From contig CAMZAI010000047.1 of assembly GCA_947304065.1 (NCBI GenBank), forward strand, positions 1 through 15,120: a stretch of DNA of 15,120 nucleotides, written 5' to 3'. A program made the translations under genes and the position numbers. Under the pieces are notes generated by a model. The model was not told the DNA's origin, ran no database searches, and worked only from the letters and a program-made list of their open reading frames with translations. Positions 1 to 7,782 of this stretch are shown piece by piece (positions within the stretch are counted from its first letter, which is position 1; each line of letters starts with the position of its first letter). This stretch comes from an uncultured Clostridia bacterium (lineage in GTDB: Bacteria; Bacillota; Clostridia; Lachnospirales; Lachnospiraceae).

Positions 1-893
1 GCGACCGCACGGTCAATATCTCGCTTCCCTCGCTCAGGATCGACGCCTTCGCGATCGATGTAATGAGCAGGGTGCAGGACGTGAAGAAATCATCCGTTAC
101 CTTCGCTCCCGAAGCCGGAACCCAGAGGCTGAGAGACGTTATCAACAAGGGGCTTACCGAAGAGCAGATCATGAAGGGCGCGACCGACGCGTTCAGGGCA
201 GGCTGGGATAAGGTAAAACTGTACTTTATGCTCGGACAGCCCACAGAGACCGACGATGATGTAAAAGGCATCCCGATCCTCGCGAATGAGATGGCGAAGA
301 CCTTCTACGCGGAGATCCCGAAGGAAAACAGGCGCGGAAAGTGTCAGATCACTATCAGCACTTCGTACTTTGTTCCGAAGCCTTTTACGCCTTTCCAGTG
401 GGCGGCCCAGATCTCGCCGGATGAGTACTTAAGGCGCAAGTCGGTACTCATGGAGACCTTAAAACAGCAGCTCAATTTCAAGAGCATCAAATACAACTGG
501 CATGACAGCAATACCTCGATCATCGAGGGTTTGCTCGCCCGCGGAGACCGCAGGGTAGGCAAGGTCATCTACGAGGTATATAAGGCGGGCGGCATTTTCG
601 ACGCGTGGACCGATTATTTCGATGAGAAGAAGTGGACCGACGCGATAGCAAAGACCGGGACAGACATGGATTTCTACACATTGCGCGAGCGCAGCATCGA
701 CGAGATCCTGCCGTGGGATTACATTGATACCGGTATTACAAAGAAGTTCCTGGCCCGTGAGTACGACAGGGCGAAGAAGGGCATCGTAACTCCGAACTGC
801 CGCCAGGCCTGCGGAGGCTGCGGCTGCACCGAGTTCAATGTGGGCGTATGTATCGAGCCCAGGTCGAAAAGCGCGCAGGAACTGGAATACTGA
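1..893 (+). CDS. Radical SAM protein, TIGR03960-type (3' part, cut by window start)
   Basis: The frame is open from base 3 to the TGA at 891-893, so 296 C-terminal residues are visible and the true start lies upstream. The visible part begins in the radical SAM core with the stretch SVTFAPEAGTQRLRDVINKG, typical of B12-binding/radical SAM proteins of the TIGR03960 group. The CxxxCxxC cluster motif would be upstream of the window. The C-terminus carries a second cysteine group, CRQACGGCGC (bases 798-827), also usual for this family. The next gene encodes the DUF2344 (TIGR03936) partner, which in many Clostridia is adjacent or fused. The family is biochemically uncharacterised; proximity to rng hints at RNA or ribosome-related chemistry, but that is inference. 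The ATG at base 63 is internal and not the start. Confidence 0.9.
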   Translation, partial: DRTVNISLPSLRIDAFAIDVMSRVQDVKKSSVTFAPEAGTQRLRDVINKGLTEEQIMKGATDAFRAGWDKVKLYFMLGQPTETDDDVKGIPILANEMAKTFYAEIPKENRRGKCQITISTSYFVPKPFTPFQWAAQISPDEYLRRKSVLMETLKQQLNFKSIKYNWHDSNTSIIEGLLARGDRRVGKVIYEVYKAGGIFDAWTDYFDEKKWTDAIAKTGTDMDFYTLRERSIDEILPWDYIDTGITKKFLAREYDRAKKGIVTPNCRQACGGCGCTEFNVGVCIEPRSKSAQELEY

Positions 894-924
894 CGCGGTC
901 ATCGCACAGAAAAGGAAAGCTAAA

Positions 925-1737
925 ATGACATTTCGCATAAGATTTGCCAAGTATGGCGTGGTGAAGTTCATCGGCCATCTTGACGTTATGAGATATTTCC
1001 AGAAGGTGATCAGGAGATCCGAACTGCCCGTCTGCTATTCGAAGGGCTTCAATCCCCACCAGATACTGAGCTTTGCCCAGCCTTTGGGCGTAGGCATCAC
1101 GAGCGACGGGGAGTACATGGAGGTCGATTTCGAGGATGAGGCGCTCTTTGCGGCGGCGGGAGTTACGCCCTCCGGCAGCAGGGACGTCGGCAATGGCGTG
1201 ACGGTCCTTCTCTGGGACAAAAAGGACGCGCCTGTTCTGGAAAAATATGTTTTTGACGGCATGAGCGCGGAGACTACCGAGGGCTTTGAAGTCCTTGAAG
1301 TGAAGCTTCTTCCGCCTCCGAAGCCGAACGTTCATACGGATAAGGCCATGTCGCTGGTCAACTCGGCGGATTATATGGTTTCGTTAAAGGACGGATACTC
1401 GCTCGGTTTTAAGGACGAAGATGAATTCCTTTCCAGGTTCGCTGCCTTCATGGAGCAGCCTGAGATCAGGGTTGTCAAGAAATCCAAGAAGAACGAGAAC
1501 GAGGTGGATATAAAGCCTCTCGTATATAAGTCGGGCGGGCCCGAAGGCTTCGATCTTTCGGGGATAGCGCACGCGGATGAGTATGAGAGCGGACAGCGCG
1601 TGTTCATGAAGCTCGCGGCGGGCAGCATCGCAAATCTGCGTCCGGAGCCGGTAATGGAGGCTTTCTGCGGCTTTATCGGGCAGGAATACAACCCGCACGC
1701 GTTTCAGGTGCACAGGATGCAGCTGTATTTGGGATGA
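925..1737 (+). CDS. DUF2344 / TIGR03936 radical SAM-associated protein
   Basis: A 270-residue protein. I place the start at the ATG at 925: it is preceded by an AAAGGAAAG-type ribosome site (911-919), and homology begins at MTFRIRFAKYG. The frame is open further upstream to 838, but that would overlap the radical SAM gene and add residues unlike the family. The N-terminal family signature is clear: FAKYGVVKFIGHLDVMRYFQ, then RRSELPVCYSKGFNPHQ and PLGVGITSDGEYMEVDF. The family is known as a partner, or C-terminal fused domain, of TIGR03960 radical SAM proteins, and the gene starts 31 bases after that gene ends. The molecular role is unknown. Downstream rng follows after 28 bases, suggesting one transcript. 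Confidence 0.92.
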   Translation: MTFRIRFAKYGVVKFIGHLDVMRYFQKVIRRSELPVCYSKGFNPHQILSFAQPLGVGITSDGEYMEVDFEDEALFAAAGVTPSGSRDVGNGVTVLLWDKKDAPVLEKYVFDGMSAETTEGFEVLEVKLLPPPKPNVHTDKAMSLVNSADYMVSLKDGYSLGFKDEDEFLSRFAAFMEQPEIRVVKKSKKNENEVDIKPLVYKSGGPEGFDLSGIAHADEYESGQRVFMKLAAGSIANLRPEPVMEAFCGFIGQEYNPHAFQVHRMQLYLG

Positions 1738-1765
1738 TGGGTTTACAAGATCATTGGGGGATCGT

Positions 1766-2953
1766 ATGGGAAGCAAGCTTGTTTTTATCAGGCATGAGAA
1801 TCTGATCATTTCGGGGCTGATCGACGGGAACGATCTGGTCGAAGTACAGGCCGAGGACGCGAGCCAGGGCAGCCTGCTCGGGAACATTTATCTCGGCAAG
1901 GTACAGAATATTGTCAAGAACATAAACGCCGCGTTTGTTGAGATCGAGAATAAACAGGTTGTATATCTGTCGCTTTCCGACATGAAGAATCCCGTGTTCG
2001 CGGACTGCTCGCATCCCGGGAAGCTGCGCGTCGGCGATGAGCTGCTCGTGCAGGTGACAAAGGAGAATACGAGACTTAAGGCTCCGCTTGCGAGCACGGA
2101 GTTCGACCTTACCGGCAAATATGTCGTGCTCGTGCACGGACGTAAGTCGCTCGGCATCTCGCAGAAGATATCCGATCCCGAAGAAAGAAAGCGCCTGAAG
2201 GAGCTTATCAAACCGTACCTCGGAGAGGATTTCGGCTTTATTGTGCGCACCAACGCCGCTTCCGCGCCCGATACGGCGCTGGAGCAGGAGATCGCGCGTC
2301 TCGTGCGCGATTACAGGAACATTGTTGAATTCGGGATTCACTGGAACTGCTTTTCTAAACTCTATTCGGTACCTCCGGCATACATCGGCGAGATCCGCGA
2401 CAGCTATGACAATGAGATAGATGAGATCAAGACCGACGATGAGGAACTATACCGTCAGATAAAGGATTATCTCGAGATCTTCCAGCCTGAGGACCTTCCG
2501 AAGCTCGTGAAGTACGACGGCAGGGAGCTGAGCCTTTCGAAGCTCTACGGTATCGAAGAGAAGATAAAGAAAGCCCTTTACGAGCGCGTATGGCTTGACA
2601 GCGGCGCTTTCCTCGTGATCCAGCCCACTGAGGCCTGCACCGTCATCGATGTAAATACGGGCAAGGCTATTTCGGGTAAGACCGATACCGAGCAGACCTT
2701 CTTTAATGTGAATATCGAGGCTTCCGACGAGATCGCACGTCAGATCAGGCTTCGCAATCTGTCGGGCATTATCATCGTGGATTTCATCGACATGGAGTCC
2801 GAGGTGCACAGGAAGAAGCTGATGCGCCATCTTTCCGAGGTGCTCGAGAAAGACCGCATCCCTACGAAAGTCATTGACATGACTGCTCTCAACCTGGTCG
2901 AGATCACGCGCAAAAAGATCAGAAAGCCGCTTGCGGAGCAGATAAAACTATGA
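1766..2953 (+). CDS. rng: Ribonuclease G/E family endoribonuclease (short form)
   Basis: A 395-residue Rne/Rng-family endoribonuclease for rRNA processing and mRNA decay. The ATG at 1766 follows GGGGG (1756-1760) at 5 bases; a TTG at 1754 is in frame but less likely. An S1-like RNA-binding region occupies about residues 35-115 (NIYLGKVQNIVKNINAAFVE). The catalytic half has TEACTVIDVNTG with Asp295 and Asn297, and GIIIVDFIDM with Asp339. By alignment from memory these match the metal-binding Asp303 and Asp346 of E. coli RNase E. The protein ends at EITRKKIRKPLAEQIKL, before the point where the CPxCxG zinc link occurs in E. coli RNase E/G, so no zinc link is present. Short forms of this kind probably occur in other Clostridia. 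Its 3' end probably carries the tRNA promoter. Confidence 0.93.
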   Translation: MGSKLVFIRHENLIISGLIDGNDLVEVQAEDASQGSLLGNIYLGKVQNIVKNINAAFVEIENKQVVYLSLSDMKNPVFADCSHPGKLRVGDELLVQVTKENTRLKAPLASTEFDLTGKYVVLVHGRKSLGISQKISDPEERKRLKELIKPYLGEDFGFIVRTNAASAPDTALEQEIARLVRDYRNIVEFGIHWNCFSKLYSVPPAYIGEIRDSYDNEIDEIKTDDEELYRQIKDYLEIFQPEDLPKLVKYDGRELSLSKLYGIEEKIKKALYERVWLDSGAFLVIQPTEACTVIDVNTGKAISGKTDTEQTFFNVNIEASDEIARQIRLRNLSGIIIVDFIDMESEVHRKKLMRHLSEVLEKDRIPTKVIDMTALNLVEITRKKIRKPLAEQIKL

Positions 2954-2959
2954 TATTAT
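2931..2959 (+). promoter_or_regulatory. Candidate promoter for tRNA-Leu inside the 3' end of rng
   Basis: A possible -35 TTGCGG (2931-2936; 3 of 6 consensus bases) is followed by a 17-base spacer and a good -10 TATTAT (2954-2959; 5 of 6). The expected transcript start is near 2966, about 18 bases before the mature tRNA. The -35 and most of the spacer lie in the last codons of rng. The weak -35 limits confidence; the tRNA could also be processed from the rng transcript. Confidence 0.45.
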
Positions 2960-2983
2960 TTTTTAGGTTGTTTAAGACCGAAT

Positions 2984-3066
2984 GCCGCAATGGCGGAATG
3001 GCAGACGCAGTGGACTCAAAATCCACCGCCCTCAAAAGCGTGCGGGTTCAAGTCCCGCTTGCGGCA
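2984..3066 (+). tRNA. tRNA-Leu (anticodon CAA)
   Basis: A complete class II tRNA of 83 bases. The acceptor stem GCCGCAA (2984-2990) pairs with TTGCGGC (3059-3065), followed by discriminator A. The anticodon stem GTGGA/TCCAC encloses the loop CTCAAAA, giving anticodon CAA, which reads the leucine codon UUG. The T arm is GCGGG-TTCAAGT-CCCGC. A long variable arm (around CGCCCTCAAAAGCG) is as expected for leucine. The 3' CCA is not encoded, so it must be added by nucleotidyltransferase. Open frames through this region are spurious. An intrinsic terminator starts 5 bases after the gene. Confidence 0.97.
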
Positions 3067-3070
3067 TATC

Positions 3071-3107
3071 AAAAAGAGGCTGACCGTTATGGCATCAGCC
3101 TCTTTTT
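3071..3107 (+). terminator. Intrinsic terminator after tRNA-Leu
   Basis: A perfect 13-base inverted repeat, AAAAAGAGGCTGA (3071-3083) and TCAGCCTCTTTTT (3095-3107), has an 11-base loop. The GC-rich core GAGGCTGA/TCAGCCTC is flanked by A and T runs, so it could terminate in both directions. It isolates the tRNA/rng unit from the deacetylase gene downstream. Confidence 0.9.
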
Positions 3108-3146
3108 GCATGATAAGCAAATGTATAAATAGGAGAGAGAGTAACT

Positions 3147-4265
3147 ATGAAAACCAAAGTATTAAGCATCTTTTTGATCCTTGCGATGATCATTGGAGTT
3201 CTTGCGGGCTGCTCGTCATCAAAGGGGACGACCGCACCCGGACAGGGGACCCGGGATCCGGAGGATGTACCGACAACAGTCAGCGATCCCGTTGATTACG
3301 GAACGGATGTAACCTCGGCGCCTGCCGCAACAGACGCGCCTGCGACTAACGTTACTCCGGACGTTACGGCCGAGCCTGCGACGCCCACGCCCGAACCTAC
3401 ACCCACGCCTGAGCCTACGCCTACACCCGAGCCTACGCCCACGCCTGCTCCGGTGCCCACGTATAAGGGCTCGCTCGAGATCCCTTCGGATATCACCGAT
3501 CCCATCGATAAGATCGAATATATCCGCAAACAGCTGATCGCGAACAAGGATTATTACGATTCGCTCGACAATTACAACAATCAGACCTGGTGCTTCAAGC
3601 GCATGAAGGATCATTCGCAGTCGGGCACCTATGAGAGCTTCAAGATCGCCGATTACAATTCCTGCTATGTGGATGAGAATGTTACCGACGATGACAAGAA
3701 GATCTATCTGACCTTTGACTGCGGCTATCCTTCGAAGAATACCGAGAAGATCCTCGACATCCTTGCGGCGCACAATGTGAAGGCCAACTTCTTTGTGACC
3801 AAGATGTACCTTGAGGAGTGCCAGGATTACGCAAGGCGAATGGTAGCTGAGGGACATGCCGTATGCAATCATACCGTTTCCCATGTCGACCTGACGAATA
3901 TGTCCGTCGAGAAGATCGCTTCGGAGATACTCGATGTGGCTGAATATTTCTATGAGATCACGGGAACCGAATTCGCGCCTTATTTAAGGACTCCCACAGG
4001 CGCCTATACAAAGAGGCTGCTGACCCTTATCAATGACTGCGGCTACAAGACTGTGTTCTGGAGCATCGCTTACGGCGATTACGACAAGAACAACCAGCCC
4101 GCGCCCGGTTATGTTACCGATCATTTCGCGACCTATCACCACAATGGTGCGATCGCGCTCATGCACAACGATTCAAGCTCCAACGTGAACGAGCTTGACG
4201 CGGTGCTCACCCTGCTTGAGGAGGCGGGCTACAGATTTGCTCTGCTGAACGAGCTTGATGACTGA
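3147..4265 (+). CDS. PdaA-like polysaccharide deacetylase lipoprotein
   Basis: A 372-residue protein with a lipoprotein signal: basic start MKTK, hydrophobic core, lipobox VLAGC with Cys22. A Thr/Pro/Glu-rich linker (about 57-105) leads to a NodB-type deacetylase domain (about 183-372). Domain motifs are TFDCGY (catalytic Asp191), HTVSH (metal-binding His242 and His246), RTPTGAY (Arg281) and LMHND (His340). The second Asp of the usual TFDD is Cys192; B. subtilis PdaA has Asn there (TFDNGY). The pre-domain WCFKRMKDHSQSG and the FWSIAYGDY segment also resemble PdaA, which removes acetyl groups during muramic delta-lactam formation in spore cortex. Substrate is therefore probably peptidoglycan on the outer face of the membrane; a spore role is inference. 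The ribosome site is AGGAGAGAG (3131-3139). The MutS-like gene follows after 12 bases. Confidence 0.9.
   Translation: MKTKVLSIFLILAMIIGVLAGCSSSKGTTAPGQGTRDPEDVPTTVSDPVDYGTDVTSAPAATDAPATNVTPDVTAEPATPTPEPTPTPEPTPTPEPTPTPAPVPTYKGSLEIPSDITDPIDKIEYIRKQLIANKDYYDSLDNYNNQTWCFKRMKDHSQSGTYESFKIADYNSCYVDENVTDDDKKIYLTFDCGYPSKNTEKILDILAAHNVKANFFVTKMYLEECQDYARRMVAEGHAVCNHTVSHVDLTNMSVEKIASEILDVAEYFYEITGTEFAPYLRTPTGAYTKRLLTLINDCGYKTVFWSIAYGDYDKNNQPAPGYVTDHFATYHHNGAIALMHNDSSSNVNELDAVLTLLEEAGYRFALLNELDD
3381..3458 (+). repeat. TPEP-type repeat encoding the lipoprotein linker
   Basis: Repeating Thr-Pro-Glu-Pro units (residues about 79-104) are encoded by 12-base units such as cctacgcccacgcctgag with third-base differences (acg/aca, ccc/cct). 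It likely forms an extended spacer between the membrane lipid anchor and the catalytic domain. The synonymous variation makes slippage less likely than in a perfect repeat, though unit number may vary among strains. Confidence 0.75.
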
Positions 4266-4277
4266 CGGAGATAATCT

Positions 4278-5969
4278 ATGGAAGTTATTTATATAATTGC
4301 CGGATGCATCGCGTTTTTTGCGATAAAGGGCATCTATGACAATTACAACAACGCAAAGAAACTGCGCGCGCGGATCATCAGGGAGTACGGCTCCAAGGCC
4401 GACAAGACCTTCGATGACGGGCGTGCGAAGAGTATTTCCTACTATTGCAGGGAAAAGAAGAGAAGCAACTGTCCTGTCGACGATATCACATGGAACGATC
4501 TCGACATGGACAGCATCTATTATCTGCTGAACAACTGCAAATGTGCGATCGGAGATGAGTATCTCTACTATCTGCTGCGCAATCCTTCGGATGATCTCAA
4601 TGAACTGAAGGAGAGAAACCGTGTGATAGATGTACTCGCGGCCGATAAGGAGCTTCGCACGGAGCTCGGCTTTTTCCTGGGCTCTGTCGGACAGATCAAA
4701 GGTATTTCTGTTTACGAGTATATCTGCAGGCTCAAGAACGTCGAGCTCGACAGCAATCTCAAGCACATTTTCCAGGCGGCCCTGCTGCTCGCCGGAATCG
4801 GTCTGATCTTTTACAATCCTACTGTCGGCATCATTGCGACCGTTGCGATGTTCTTCGCGAATATCATTTCGTATTTCAAGCGTAAATCGCAGATCGAGTG
4901 CTATTTTACTATCTTTTCTTACATTCTCAGGATGGCGGGATCGGCCAAGAAGATATCGAAGGTTGTTTCTGCAGATAAGAACGGTGATATTGCAGTTTAC
5001 ACAGAGCGTATCGCAAAGGCGGCTTCGGACCTTGCGAAGACCACCAGAGGCGCACAGGTATTCCTTAATCCGGGCGGAAACGGAGACCTTCTCCAGAGCA
5101 TTTTCGATTATATCAGGATGGCGCTTCACATCGACCTTATCTCGTTTAACCTGATGGTCAAAAAGTTCTTCGACAGGCAGGAAGAATTCGATGCGCTCTA
5201 TGAGAGCATGGGTTTCCTGGACTGCATGCTCGCCGCAGCTTCGTACCGCGAATGGACCGGAGATACCTGCGAGCCGGAACTTCATGCCGCTTCGGGTAAG
5301 GCTGCGCAGAAGACAGAGTTTACCGGTCTTTCCCATCCGCTCATTCCCGAGCCCGTGGTCAATTCAATTTCCACGGACCGTCCGGTGCTTCTTACCGGTT
5401 CCAATGCATCGGGTAAGTCAACCTTCCTTAAGGCTGTAGCGATCAATGCGATCCTGGCGCAGAGTATATTCACCGCAAGAGCGGAAAAGTATTCGGCACC
5501 CTGCTTCCACGTGATGTCCTCGATGGCGCTGCAGGACAATCTGGCGCTTTCGGAGAGCTATTACATTGTCGAGATCAAGTCATTGAAGAGGATAATCGAC
5601 GCAGTCGAAGAGAAAGACGCCGTGCCCGTCATGTGCTTTATCGACGAGGTGCTGCGCGGAACGAATACCGTCGAGCGTATCGCCGCTTCGACCGAGATAC
5701 TTAAGAAGCTCTCCGCGCATGCGGGCATGTGCTTCGTAGCAACGCACGATATCGAGCTGACCTACAAGCTCGAGGAATATTACGCGAATTATCATTTTGA
5801 GGAGCAGGTAAACGACGACGAGGTGACCTTCGACTACCTTCTTCACGAGGGCAGGACCACCACGCGCAACGCGATCAGGCTGCTCGGAATGCTGGGCTTT
5901 GACAAAGAGATCGTGGACGCCGCGCAGAAGAACGCGGAGAGCATGGATGAACAGCCGCTGAAGAAGTGA
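4278..5969 (+). CDS. Membrane-anchored MutS-related ATPase
   Basis: A 563-residue protein with a C-terminal MutS-type ATPase. Walker A is GSNASGKST (374-382), followed by the MutS-like ESYYIVEIKSLKRI segment (426-439), Walker B VMCFIDEVLRGTN (451-463) and the ATHD switch (488-491). Hydrophobic segments lie at about 3-19 and, as a likely hairpin, about 166-200, so the protein is probably in the inner membrane with the ATPase in the cytoplasm. It lacks the N-terminal mismatch-reading domain with its Phe-x-Glu motif and has no Smr nuclease domain, so it is neither canonical MutS nor MutS2. Members are often annotated as DNA mismatch repair protein MutS, but a repair role is unproven. The start ATG follows GGAG (4267-4270) at 7 bases. 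It sits 12 bases after the deacetylase gene and 25 before the peptidase-like gene. Confidence 0.88.
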   Translation: MEVIYIIAGCIAFFAIKGIYDNYNNAKKLRARIIREYGSKADKTFDDGRAKSISYYCREKKRSNCPVDDITWNDLDMDSIYYLLNNCKCAIGDEYLYYLLRNPSDDLNELKERNRVIDVLAADKELRTELGFFLGSVGQIKGISVYEYICRLKNVELDSNLKHIFQAALLLAGIGLIFYNPTVGIIATVAMFFANIISYFKRKSQIECYFTIFSYILRMAGSAKKISKVVSADKNGDIAVYTERIAKAASDLAKTTRGAQVFLNPGGNGDLLQSIFDYIRMALHIDLISFNLMVKKFFDRQEEFDALYESMGFLDCMLAAASYREWTGDTCEPELHAASGKAAQKTEFTGLSHPLIPEPVVNSISTDRPVLLTGSNASGKSTFLKAVAINAILAQSIFTARAEKYSAPCFHVMSSMALQDNLALSESYYIVEIKSLKRIIDAVEEKDAVPVMCFIDEVLRGTNTVERIAASTEILKKLSAHAGMCFVATHDIELTYKLEEYYANYHFEEQVNDDEVTFDYLLHEGRTTTRNAIRLLGMLGFDKEIVDAAQKNAESMDEQPLKK

Positions 5970-5994
5970 ACGGAACAGTGCAAAGGGGTCGTAT

Positions 5995-6645
5995 ATGGGG
6001 ACGAACGAAGGCAATTTAAGTGAACACCGCATCGAAAACGCGCGCGAGTACCTTGAGAGACTGGCGTTCGGTTTCAATGACGACAATACCTGTTCGGCGA
6101 TATCGACCGCTATGGCACTTAACTATCTGAGCCTGCAGTATAAGCGCGATTTCGTGCCAGATGAATGGAAGGCGAAGAAGCGCAGGGGCAGAGTCCCTGC
6201 AGACGCGGAACAGGTAAAGGAGGATTATCCGGAGACCTACGCGTTCCACAGATATCTGGTTGAGGAATGCGATATGCGGGCTGTAAGCTACGGAGACAGG
6301 ATCACCGTGCCGTTCGGATGGTATCTCGAAAAGAATGAAGGGATAGACCGCAGGATAAAGCTGAAATGGACGCTTTTTCCGAAGGCCTCGACAATAAAGG
6401 CAAATATCGACGCGAACCTGCCCGTGATGATCACAACCACGCTTGCGGGGAAGCTTAGCTGGCATACCATGGTCTGCTACGGATACCGCGAAAAGCAGGG
6501 CGGCGGGACAGAACTGCTCGTGCATAACGGCTGGTACGGACCTGAGGATACGGTAAGAGATCCGTCCGACGGGACGGCTGCCCAGAGAGGAACCTGGGTG
6601 GACAAAAAGATCGCGACCTACGGATATTATTTCACGCTCGGATGA
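5995..6645 (+). CDS. C39-like papain-fold cysteine peptidase homologue
   Basis: A 216-residue protein with the pattern of the Peptidase C39-like group: DDNTCSAISTAMALNYL supplies a candidate nucleophile Cys33 at the start of a helix, WHTMVCYGY supplies His157, and LLVHNGWYG supplies Asn178, together a plausible Cys-His-Asn triad. The usual Gln a few residues before the cysteine is not obvious; Asn/Asp occupy the site, so activity is uncertain. There is no signal peptide, membrane segment or ABC transporter domain, so a cytoplasmic protein is expected and it is not a bacteriocin-processing transporter. The start ATG follows AAAGGGG (5982-5988). It lies between the MutS-like and glycerate kinase genes in the same run. 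The substrate cannot be told from sequence. Confidence 0.7.
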   Translation: MGTNEGNLSEHRIENAREYLERLAFGFNDDNTCSAISTAMALNYLSLQYKRDFVPDEWKAKKRRGRVPADAEQVKEDYPETYAFHRYLVEECDMRAVSYGDRITVPFGWYLEKNEGIDRRIKLKWTLFPKASTIKANIDANLPVMITTTLAGKLSWHTMVCYGYREKQGGGTELLVHNGWYGPEDTVRDPSDGTAAQRGTWVDKKIATYGYYFTLG

Positions 6646-6675
6646 TGTTTTGAACATCCTAAAGAGGAGGAGCGC

Positions 6676-7782
6676 ATGGGGAAAAAGGTGATCGTCATAC
6701 CTGACAGCTTCAAGGGAAGCATGTCATCGCCGGTTGTCACGGACATTCTCACCGACGCCGCGAACAGGGCAGGTTTTGATACCATAGGCGTGCCTGTTGC
6801 GGACGGCGGGGAAGGGACGATCGAGTGTGTTCTGAAGATCACCGGAGGCCGTAAACATGCTGTTCGCGTATGCGGACCCGGAGGAGAAGACATCACCGCA
6901 ATGTACGGGATAACCTCACGCGGTGAGGCGGTCATCGAGATCGCCGAAAGCACCGGGATCACAAAGCAGAACGGACTTCACCCGATGACTGCGGGGACCT
7001 TCGGTTTCGGACAGCTGATCCTGGACGCGCTCGACAACGGAGTCAGGAAGTTTATCCTCGGACTCGGGGGAAGTGCTTCAACCGACTGCGGAATGGGCAT
7101 GGCAGCGGCGCTGGGAGTACGCTTCCTTGACGGAACAGGACTTGAATTTATTCCCTGCGGGGAGCGCATGCGGGATATCGCGACGGTGGACATGAGCGGC
7201 ATTGATCCGCGCATTGCCGAAAGCAGTTTTCTCGTGATGTGCGATGTGACGAACCCGCTTTACGGTCCGGAAGGAGCGGCTTATATATACGGACCGCAGA
7301 AAGGCGCGGATCCTGAACAGGTCAGGATACTTGACGACGGATTGCGAACAGCCGCAAGGTTCATCGAACGGGCAACGGGCTGCGATCATGCGAAAGTGCG
7401 CGGCGCAGGTGCCGCGGGAGGCAGCGGTTATGGGTGCGCGGCCTTCCTGAACGCAAGAATGGAGAGCGGCATAGAGGTTATGCTCGATCTATGTTCCTTT
7501 GACGAAAACGTAAAAGAATGCGACCTGATCGTCACGGGCGAGGGAAAGCTTGACAGCCAGAGCCTTATGGGGAAGGTTCTGAGCGGGGTAAAAAAGCACT
7601 CTTGCGGCAAGCCGGTCGTATCCTTCTGCGGGATATGTGAACTGAGTGACGATGTGCTTCGTCGGGAGAATATCACGGCCGTTGAGATAGGACGTGATAT
7701 TCCGCTGGAGGAATCGGTCAGAAATGGGGAAAAGTATCTTCTGCAGGCTGCGGAAGATTATTTTGGAGGAGGTAAAACATGA
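6676..7782 (+). CDS. glxK: Glycerate kinase (GlxK/GarK family)
   Basis: A 368-residue cytoplasmic kinase that phosphorylates D-glycerate with ATP, normally to 2-phosphoglycerate in the GlxK/GarK family, feeding lower glycolysis. Family motifs run end to end: PDSFKGS (9-15), VADGGEGT (41-48), GLGGSASTDCG (129-139), DVTNPLYGPEGAA (190-202), GAAGGSGYG (245-253) and TGEGKLDSQSLMGK (287-300). Length is normal for the family and nothing is missing. The ribosome site AAAGAGGAGG (6661-6670) is strong. Its stop overlaps the next start by the ATGA at 7779-7782, implying translational coupling to the YhhN gene. No glycerate transporter or glyoxylate genes are nearby, so the glycerate source is unclear. 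Confidence 0.95.
   Translation: MGKKVIVIPDSFKGSMSSPVVTDILTDAANRAGFDTIGVPVADGGEGTIECVLKITGGRKHAVRVCGPGGEDITAMYGITSRGEAVIEIAESTGITKQNGLHPMTAGTFGFGQLILDALDNGVRKFILGLGGSASTDCGMGMAAALGVRFLDGTGLEFIPCGERMRDIATVDMSGIDPRIAESSFLVMCDVTNPLYGPEGAAYIYGPQKGADPEQVRILDDGLRTAARFIERATGCDHAKVRGAGAAGGSGYGCAAFLNARMESGIEVMLDLCSFDENVKECDLIVTGEGKLDSQSLMGKVLSGVKKHSCGKPVVSFCGICELSDDVLRRENITAVEIGRDIPLEESVRNGEKYLLQAAEDYFGGGKT

Noticed and set aside
2984..3107. tRNA-Leu as an attachment site for an integrated element
   Set aside because: No integrase, no repeated tRNA 3' end and no foreign-looking genes follow; the flanks are ordinary chromosomal genes.
3090..3146. Possible sporulation-sigma promoter (CATGATA, TATAAAT elements) before the PdaA-like gene
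   Set aside because: The elements match consensus only partly and spacings are wrong for sigma-A, sigma-E or sigma-G; TATAAAT would put the start in the ribosome site.
2950..3295. Two overlapping short forward frames across the tRNA and into the lipoprotein gene
   Set aside because: They run through a complete tRNA and its terminator and overlap the signal peptide of the deacetylase; chance frames.
3381..3458. TPEP repeat as a phase-variable or CRISPR-like tandem repeat
   Set aside because: Units are 12 bases, in frame, with synonymous differences and no spacers; it encodes a protein linker.
4173..5336. Open reverse-strand frame of 387 codons opposite the MutS-like gene
   Set aside because: Composition and lack of any motif mark it as a shadow of the forward gene.
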